Positions 58,531-64,000 of a stretch of 64,000 bases of DNA are shown piece by piece (position 1 is the stretch's first letter; each line of letters opens with the position of its first letter). The DNA comes from Citrobacter telavivensis (GTDB taxonomy: Bacteria; Pseudomonadota; Gammaproteobacteria; Enterobacterales; Enterobacteriaceae), in NCBI GenBank assembly GCA_009363175.1, contig CP045203.1, positions 62,001 to 126,000 of the forward strand, given 5' to 3'. The notes beneath the pieces are model-generated. The model was not told the origin of the DNA, did not search any database, and saw only the letters and a list, made by a program, of their open reading frames with translations. Made by a program: the position numbers and the translations under genes.

Positions 58531-58890
58531 TCACTTAACCCCCTTAATCGCCAGCCAGCATCTCCGGGTTCTGCCCGACCCGTGGATTACTTAACACCCT
58601 TAATCGCCAGTCAGCCTCTCCGGGTTCTGCCCGTACCGTGGGTCACTTAACCCCCTTAATCGCCAGCCAGCCTCTCCGGTTTCTGCCCGTACAGTGGGTC
58701 ACTTAACCCCCTTAATCGCCAGCCAGCCTCTCCGGTTTCTGCCCGTACAGTGGGTCACTTAACCCCCTTAATCGCCAGCCAGCATCTCCGGGTTCTGCCC
58801 GACCCGTGGGTTACTTAACCCCCTTAATCGCCAGTCAGTCTCTCCGGGTTCTGCCCGCCCCGTGGATTACTTAACCCCCTTAATCGCCAG
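58531..58890. repeat. Seven-core direct repeat array, exact 56-bp period (centromere candidate)
   Basis: ACTTAAC occurs at 58533, 58589, 58645, 58701, 58757, 58813 and 58869, always 56 bases apart. The core TCACTTAACCCCCTTAATCG continues to CGCCAG and is almost invariant; the linker (CAGCCTCTCCGGGTTCTGCCCG) varies more. There are six full units and a seventh core. Position 180 bases upstream of parA suggests a parS array like sopC of F, or an incompatibility iteron set. Confidence 0.9.
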
Positions 58891-58974
58891 AAGAGAAAGA
58901 TGATGTGTCATTGAACTGCATTTCGAGATCGCAAAATGAAGAAAAAACAAAATAGAATGTTAGCGTCTCAATCT

Positions 58975-59070
58975 GATTGCCGTTACAATTATACGCATAG
59001 AGCGTCATTTTACGCATTATACGTAAAGTATACGCATATGCGTTTAAATTCATAATTCAGGTTTGAGGGT
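58975..59070 (+). promoter_or_regulatory. parA promoter-operator with TACGCAT motifs
   Basis: TATACGCAT-like elements at about 58990, 59010 and 59030 and the perfect palindrome ACGCATATGCGT (59031-59042) cover the 80 bases before parA. ParA proteins with an N-terminal helix-turn-helix repress their own operon at such sites. Confidence 0.6.
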
Positions 59071-60333
59071 ATGACGAGAATGAATCTAATAGATAAAATT
59101 GCCCTTGTCGGGCAACGCATGAAGTCCGAACAAATTTCATTGAAAGAATCGTTACTGGCTTCTTCCCGGGTATCTGTATCAGATGACAGTGTGGAGGGGG
59201 TAGATCGCCTTATCTATAACCACTGCCTGAATAAAAAAAATCTCTCCGACTTCTTTGGAAAATCTCGAGTTACCTTCAATAAAATTCTCGCTGATCTCGA
59301 AGAAAAAAGGCTGGTGGGTCAACCTATTTATCAGAACAAAAACCACCTTTATACCCGCTGGGATGTCCAGAATATTATGGATGCCCTGGGTTATCCGCGC
59401 TATAGAGATTACTACCAGAGCCGAACAATCATTGTTCAGAATCATAAAGGTGGGACAGGAAAAAGCACGACCTCAGTGGCTCTGGCTGTAGCAGCAGCAC
59501 TTGATCTCCAGTTGAATGCCAGAGTTTTAGTAATTGAATGGGATCCGCAAGGCTCTATTGGTAGCGGTATGATTCAAAGCGTATCTGAAGACGACGTATT
59601 CCTGACTGCAATCGACGCAATCCTGGGCGTGTATGAAGAAGGTTCTGAATATAAAAAATACCTCGACATGGGTTACTCTGAGGCTGAAATCATTGAGAAT
59701 ATGCCGTTCTCAACCCATCTGCCAAATCTTGATGTAATTACTGCGTTCCCAACCGATGCGAGATTCAAAGATAAATACTGGCAGTGCAGTAAAGAAGAGC
59801 GCACTCAGTTGTTGCTACGATTCAAAGAAGTGATAATGCCAGTCCTGAAAGCTAAGTATGACCTTATTATCTTCGATACCCCTCCAGAAGACTCGCCAAT
59901 TATCTGGGCCGCTGATGAGGCCGCTGACGGTATTCTTGTCGCAGTTTCTCCGCGAGAATACGACTATGCATCCACAACTGATTTTATGCTGACGATCAGT
60001 GAGCGATTCCGTCAGTCTCCCAATAAAGGTGAAAATATTAAATGGTTTAAAGTACTGGCCGTTAACGTCGATGATAAAAGCCCATACGAAAAAATAGTCC
60101 TCGATAAGTTAATTCGAACCGTTCAAGACCTGTTTATGGCAACCAATATCAAAAACTCTGAAGCATTCAAAGCAGCTGCGTCACGGGGTAGGTCGGTTCT
60201 CGATATTAAGAAATCTGAAGAGTTATGTTCACCAAAGCAGCTGGATATTGCCGAAGAATCCGTAATGTCCGTATATCAACAGTTTATTAATGAGATAAAG
60301 AGTTTTTCAGCGAAGGAAGGAGTTAACGCATGA
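59071..60333 (+). CDS. parA: ParA-type partition ATPase (type Ia)
   Basis: The 420-residue length, N-terminal DNA-binding part (LSDFFGKSRVTFNKILADLEE, about 53-73) and deviant Walker A KGGTGKST (about 127-134) mark a type Ia ParA such as P1 ParA or SopA. Walker A' is VIEWDPQGSIG (about 155-165) and Walker B IIFDTPPEDSP (about 267-277). It partitions the plasmid with ParB and represses the operon. The gene overlaps parB by four bases (ATGA). Confidence 0.93.
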   Translation: MTRMNLIDKIALVGQRMKSEQISLKESLLASSRVSVSDDSVEGVDRLIYNHCLNKKNLSDFFGKSRVTFNKILADLEEKRLVGQPIYQNKNHLYTRWDVQNIMDALGYPRYRDYYQSRTIIVQNHKGGTGKSTTSVALAVAAALDLQLNARVLVIEWDPQGSIGSGMIQSVSEDDVFLTAIDAILGVYEEGSEYKKYLDMGYSEAEIIENMPFSTHLPNLDVITAFPTDARFKDKYWQCSKEERTQLLLRFKEVIMPVLKAKYDLIIFDTPPEDSPIIWAADEAADGILVAVSPREYDYASTTDFMLTISERFRQSPNKGENIKWFKVLAVNVDDKSPYEKIVLDKLIRTVQDLFMATNIKNSEAFKAAASRGRSVLDIKKSEELCSPKQLDIAEESVMSVYQQFINEIKSFSAKEGVNA

Positions 60334-61334
60334 GTGATGAACAGCATATCGGAAACGATAAATCGCGTTATCTAAATACGCCAAAGCGAACCGATGTAGG
60401 CCACCGTTCCGGGTTAGCTAACCTTAAGAGTCCCCCTCGCATTAAGAAACTCTTTACCCTTCATAACGGGCGAAAACTTGAAGCTGAGCACGTCACTGTA
60501 GCAGCTGAAAATGTCGCTACTGAGACCGCCGTTCACCCAATGAACCCGCGAAATCAGGAAGCGCTTACCACAAACGCAGTACGAGATATCCTGCAACAAA
60601 TTGAGTCAAGGGGTGTTGATACTGAAGGTGTTGCCGTTAAACGTGATGGCGTGTACCTGCTTATTGAAGGTAGCCGCAGACGTTTTTGCTGTATTGCGGC
60701 TCAAAAAGATCTGCCTTTATGGGTGCTACCAGATGATCTATCAGCTGAGGACATCAAGGCGATTATTACCGCTGCACAAACATCACGCCGATTCTCATAC
60801 CGAGAGGTTGGGCTTCAGTATCTGGAACTAATGCAGGAAAAAGGATTCACCAAAAATGAAGAGCTTGCCCTCTTTCTTGGCATAAGCCATGTGTCAGTCT
60901 TTAAACGTATTCAGGCGGCGCGTATTGACGGTTCGTTGATAGCTCTGTTCCCGGATTATGAAGGTATACCAAACTCCTTCTACAGCCGGTTGTCCAAACT
61001 TCAGAAATACGTAGAGAGCAACCTTTTCATTCTTGCAGATGTAGTTGATAGGGTGAAAGAAGAAATTGCTAATCTGGACATCAGTGACATCCCGGAAGCG
61101 CAGAAAATTGTCATGGCGCAGATCACAAAGGCGGTTGAATTACTCGATCAAAAGCCACCTGCAAAAAGTTGGGAAACCCGTGATCTGGCTAATTTTGCTA
61201 ATAAGGACAAATACGCCCGTATCAGCAAAAATGCATCAGGCCGTAAAGTTCGCTTTGAATTTAACCGAATGAGTACCGAGCTCATGGCAGAAATTGAAGC
61301 ATTTATTACGGATAAACTGAGTAGCGAAAAATAA
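60330..61334 (+). CDS. parB: ParB-type centromere-binding protein
   Basis: The 334-residue protein belongs to the P1 ParB/SopB group. The N-terminus has an Arg/Lys-rich ParA-activating segment (LKSPPRIKKLF); LIEGSRRRFCCIAA (about 109-122) holds the GxRR-type CTP-binding box; ELALFLGISHVSVFKRIQAA (about 180-199) is the helix-turn-helix; the C-terminus (KVRFEFNRMSTELMAEIEAFITDKL) should be the dimer domain. The start overlaps parA. A terminator follows. Confidence 0.92.
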   Translation: MSDEQHIGNDKSRYLNTPKRTDVGHRSGLANLKSPPRIKKLFTLHNGRKLEAEHVTVAAENVATETAVHPMNPRNQEALTTNAVRDILQQIESRGVDTEGVAVKRDGVYLLIEGSRRRFCCIAAQKDLPLWVLPDDLSAEDIKAIITAAQTSRRFSYREVGLQYLELMQEKGFTKNEELALFLGISHVSVFKRIQAARIDGSLIALFPDYEGIPNSFYSRLSKLQKYVESNLFILADVVDRVKEEIANLDISDIPEAQKIVMAQITKAVELLDQKPPAKSWETRDLANFANKDKYARISKNASGRKVRFEFNRMSTELMAEIEAFITDKLSSEK

Positions 61335-61360
61335 CAATTCGCCATTGCTTGATTATCGAA

Positions 61361-61389
61361 ACTGCACCTCCTGGTGCAGTTTTTTTTTG
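61361..61389 (+). terminator. Terminator after parB
   Basis: ACTGCACC-TCCT-GGTGCAGT followed by nine T. Confidence 0.92.
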
Positions 61390-61400
61390 GCCGCAAACCT

Positions 61401-61457
61401 ATTCGTCAGGAGGAGACACCGGTTGATAATAGGAAAAAAACAGCTCATGAGGTGGCT
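61401..61457 (+). promoter_or_regulatory. CTTCGTCAC module (class I)
   Basis: ATTCGTCAGG (61401-61410), 17 bases, AATAGG (61428-61433). It begins 12 bases after the parB terminator. Confidence 0.55.
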
Positions 61458-61859
61458 ATGCTTTCGGAAAAAATTGTAACCCTGTTTTCAAATGACGCAT
61501 TAAAGCGTTTCACGATTCTTGAGGCTTACGCCGAGCTAAAACGTCAGGGTACTTTTAGCGTTTTCCTTTCGTTCATCGATCCTCGTACTGATTGTCTCGT
61601 AGAGGGTAACTTTCAATTCTACCCGAACCCCGTTAAGACCTACTCAAACATGGGAGTATGCTATCTCACTGAACATCTTGGGCTAACGTTAAAAATCCCA
61701 AGCTCTATGGAATGGTGGGCTACACATGAAAAGTCAACATTTCATAACCAAGACATCACCTATCTGAAGGAGGGTGAATACGTAAAGGCAACCATTAAAC
61801 TGGAAATAGGCTCGCGGATCAGAGTTCCTAATGCGTTCGAAGTTGCCCCTTCCATGTGA
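61458..61859 (+). CDS. Hypothetical protein, 133 aa
   Basis: A soluble protein of unknown family. The start at 61458 (MLSEKIVTLF) follows TGAGGTGGCT; the frame is open to 61374 but that region holds the terminator and the module. It probably forms an operon with the AAA+ gene downstream. Confidence 0.66.
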   Translation: MLSEKIVTLFSNDALKRFTILEAYAELKRQGTFSVFLSFIDPRTDCLVEGNFQFYPNPVKTYSNMGVCYLTEHLGLTLKIPSSMEWWATHEKSTFHNQDITYLKEGEYVKATIKLEIGSRIRVPNAFEVAPSM

Positions 61860-61899
61860 ACTTAAGGCATATCAAAGTAAATTACTGACGAGGACGGCT

Positions 61900-63531
61900 A
61901 TGGCACTCACGATAAAAACAGAAACACTAAAAGCTACCACAAGCCCAACATTTGAGGCTTTACGTAATCGTTATAGCCACCGTAGTTCTGACGATGAGAT
62001 TGCCGTCGATCCGCTATGTTTATCTCGGGATGATCTGAATGAACTTTTACAGGCATGTCGTGGTGATGGAGAGTCAAAAAATCGACGAGCTCTTGAATCG
62101 ATCATCACTGCACTGGAAGGTGATTTCGATAAGCCTGTGAGCAGTTTTCCGGCATTCGGTCGTGTGTTACTACAGTATCTGAAGTCAAATCGAATTGATG
62201 GCTGGATATACCGACGCGGTCATGACGGCAACCTGTACCCCGGTCTTGTTACAGCAATAAAAGAAGTAAAATCAGAAAAAAACTCTGACCGTCCCCCATC
62301 ACTATTGTTACAAATCAGCTGGTATGGGTTCGGCGAATATTCGCACTCCAAAAAGGTTTACGGAACCCAGCTTACCGCCCTGAATTTCGAGCCTAATGAG
62401 GTGGCGCGGCGCAGTGTCGCTAAGACACTGGCCGACCGTGATATCTACCATGAAACGCATGAGCTGAAACAAGAGTACCTGGAACAACTAACGCGGTTTA
62501 AGGAAGTGGTCGACGGGCAATTTGGCAATCAGTTTAAAGCAACCGGCAGGGCTGTCAGAATGGAATCGTATAGCTACAGCGACCGGAATCTGGAAATAGC
62601 AGGGCATAAACTGATACACGATTTGCCTGATAGTGAGTGCGATGCCTACGGTGCAGAAGTGGAGTCGCCTCTTTTTGAAGATGACCAGTTTGGCCTTTTA
62701 CCCGAAATTCCTGTGCAGCGTTATTTTGATCTCTCGCTGCAAGACTTTATCTGGATACATGCCAATAACGTAGAACCATACAAGTATGATAAAGAACTGC
62801 CAAAAAAGATGGTTTTGCCGGAAGACCACCGTGATTTACTCGATATACTGACCACGGATATCAGCGCTTTCACCAGCGATATTGTTGAAGGGAAAAGCGC
62901 GGGTAACATCATCATGTGCGTGGGCTCACCCGGACTTGGGAAGACATTAACTGCTGAAGTGTATGCAGAGGTCATTGAACGGCCCCTGTACTCAATTCAT
63001 GCTGGCGCACTGGGAACCAACGCCGATGACATTGAGAAAAATCTGCGGACGATTCTGACCCGGGCTAAACGGTGGAACTGTGTCCTGCTTCTGGACGAAG
63101 CCGATGTGTTTGTCATGCAGCGTGGAGCATCACTGACTCAAAATGCCATCGTTGCGGAGTTCCTCCGTACACTGGAGTATTTCGATGGGTTGATGTTCAT
63201 GACAAGCAACCGGGGTAGTGACATCGATGAGGCTATCATACCAAGATGCGCTGCAATCATTCACTATGATGTGCCGGAGAAATCAGATGCCCAAAAGATC
63301 TGGAAGATTATGGGTGAGAACTTTGGCGTGAACATTCCTGATGAACTGGTCAGATCACTTGTAAACACTTACCCAGAACTTCCACCACGTGACATCAAGA
63401 TGTTGCTACGGCTCACGTTGCGAATGAGCGTGAAAGAGCAGGGGAGTGGTAGCATCCCGACACTGGATATTGTGCGGAAATGCGCGATGTTTCGTGGGAT
63501 AGAACGAAAGGGAAAAGAAAAAGCCCTGTGA
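61900..63531 (+). CDS. AAA+ ATPase, 543 aa
   Basis: A classical AAA-type ATPase domain occupies residues about 330-490: Walker A VGSPGLGKTLTAE (about 345-357), Walker B VLLLDEADVF (about 395-404), sensor 1 in FMTSNRGSDI and the Arg finger region IPRCAAIIHYD. The N-terminal 300 residues are of unknown fold and probably recognise the substrate. Family relatives (FtsH/Cdc48/proteasome-like) unfold or remodel proteins; no protease domain is present. GAGGACGGCT supports the start at 61900. Confidence 0.85.
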   Translation: MALTIKTETLKATTSPTFEALRNRYSHRSSDDEIAVDPLCLSRDDLNELLQACRGDGESKNRRALESIITALEGDFDKPVSSFPAFGRVLLQYLKSNRIDGWIYRRGHDGNLYPGLVTAIKEVKSEKNSDRPPSLLLQISWYGFGEYSHSKKVYGTQLTALNFEPNEVARRSVAKTLADRDIYHETHELKQEYLEQLTRFKEVVDGQFGNQFKATGRAVRMESYSYSDRNLEIAGHKLIHDLPDSECDAYGAEVESPLFEDDQFGLLPEIPVQRYFDLSLQDFIWIHANNVEPYKYDKELPKKMVLPEDHRDLLDILTTDISAFTSDIVEGKSAGNIIMCVGSPGLGKTLTAEVYAEVIERPLYSIHAGALGTNADDIEKNLRTILTRAKRWNCVLLLDEADVFVMQRGASLTQNAIVAEFLRTLEYFDGLMFMTSNRGSDIDEAIIPRCAAIIHYDVPEKSDAQKIWKIMGENFGVNIPDELVRSLVNTYPELPPRDIKMLLRLTLRMSVKEQGSGSIPTLDIVRKCAMFRGIERKGKEKAL

Positions 63532-63668
63532 TAACGATGCCGGGTTCGCCCGGCATACAACCTGCTGGCCCAGCCCAAAGCAATCCGAGTTCTTCAGCAA
63601 AAGCAGCAGCGTGTCGGAAATAACTGTGTTATAACAATTCAGGTGATCATGATGAGAAGTTGATAACA

Positions 63669-63893
63669 ATGTTTAAGCTAAGTCCCATAAGAAAAAAAAC
63701 AAACAAGCTGCATAAACTCCTTAATAACGGCTATCGTTTCGTAATCATGCATGAAGATGAAATTATTGAACCCTTCCGCTACGAAATAGAAGCCAGACGA
63801 AAACTATTCTTTGGCAGAAAACTCCTTTCTATTTCCGACCTCATCGACTCAATAAACGATAGTGTAAAAACCCAAGCAAAACGCGCCCCTTAA
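63669..63893 (+). CDS. Hypothetical protein, 74 aa
   Basis: A small, very basic protein (SPIRKKTNKLHKLL, YEIEARRKLFFGRK) of unknown family that may bind nucleic acid. The ribosome-binding site is weak (GAGAAGTTGATAACA). Confidence 0.6.
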   Translation: MFKLSPIRKKTNKLHKLLNNGYRFVIMHEDEIIEPFRYEIEARRKLFFGRKLLSISDLIDSINDSVKTQAKRAP

Positions 63894-63895
63894 CT

Positions 63896-63957
63896 ATTCG
63901 TCACCTGAATAACTCCAGCTATGATAAACATTATTATCAAGCTTAAAGGTGATACTT
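63896..63957 (+). promoter_or_regulatory. CTTCGTCAC module (class I)
   Basis: ATTCGTCACC (63896-63905), 17 bases, GATAAA. TGATAA and TTATCA form a dyad just upstream of the ribosome-binding site AAAGGTGATACTT. Confidence 0.6.
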
Positions 63958-64000
63958 ATGAAACCGTTTGGGATTTTCTATTCAGTAGAAGGCTGCACTT
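63958..64000 (+). CDS. Start of an unknown protein (truncated by window end)
   Basis: The ATG at 63958 follows AAAGGTGATACTT and opens MKPFGIFYSVEGCT before the window ends. Too little is visible for any assignment. Confidence 0.5.
   Translation, partial: MKPFGIFYSVEGCT

Noticed and set aside
58500..58890. CRISPR array
   Set aside because: The 56-bp units are direct repeats with nearly constant linkers, not unique spacers, and no cas genes are present.

Overview
The window is a contiguous piece of a large conjugative element, most likely a plasmid of an enterobacterium. The grounds are an F-type transfer system (TraF, TraH, TraG, TraN), two partition systems (actin-like ParM/ParR and Walker-type ParA/ParB), ccdAB and RES/Xre toxin-antitoxin pairs, and no chromosomal housekeeping genes, rRNA or tRNA that I could see. 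No replication initiator was recognised, so the replicon type cannot be named. The order exo - CobS-like - DUF3150-like - CobT-like - traF - traH - traG - (slt, FlhDC-type activators) - mobI-like resembles the SXT/R391 and IncA/C elements, but the accessory half does not, and this looks like a distant relative.

Layout. 1-9.4 kb: recombination and AAA/VWA cluster (YqaJ exonuclease, CobS-like AAA+ ATPase, DUF3150-like protein, CobT-like VWA protein with an HExxH motif), then small unknown genes, nearly all with the same AT-rich leader and GAGGTATAT or AAGGTGATC Shine-Dalgarno context. 9.6-19.1 kb: traF-traH-traG and traN. 19.1-23.3 kb (minus strand): a lipoprotein gene, then the operon parM-parR-slt-setD/acaD-like-setC/acaC-like, which joins plasmid partition, a peptidoglycan-cutting enzyme and the presumed transfer master activator. 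23.3-24.9 kb: about 1.2 kb of non-coding DNA with a degenerate 157-bp repeat, followed by a mobI-like gene. This is the best oriT candidate. 25-58 kb: about fifty small, mostly unrecognised genes, nearly all on the plus strand, with several internal paralogue pairs, zinc-ribbon proteins, a Lar-like protein, a DinG-family helicase, a HAD protein, an HNH nuclease, a leucine-rich-repeat protein and two toxin-antitoxin loci. 58.5-63.6 kb: seven cores of a 56-bp repeat, parA-parB, a small gene and an AAA+ ATPase.

The most striking observation is a dispersed promoter-like module (box CTTCGTCACC followed at one of two fixed spacings by a -10-like element) in front of about 18 otherwise unrelated transcription units, all but one of them downstream of the putative oriT. 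In many copies the spacer contains an arm complementary to the ribosome-binding region of the same copy, and the arm sequences change together between copies. This looks like a plasmid-wide regulatory system for a bank of early or accessory genes; whether it works on double-stranded DNA or on the entering single strand cannot be decided from the sequence.
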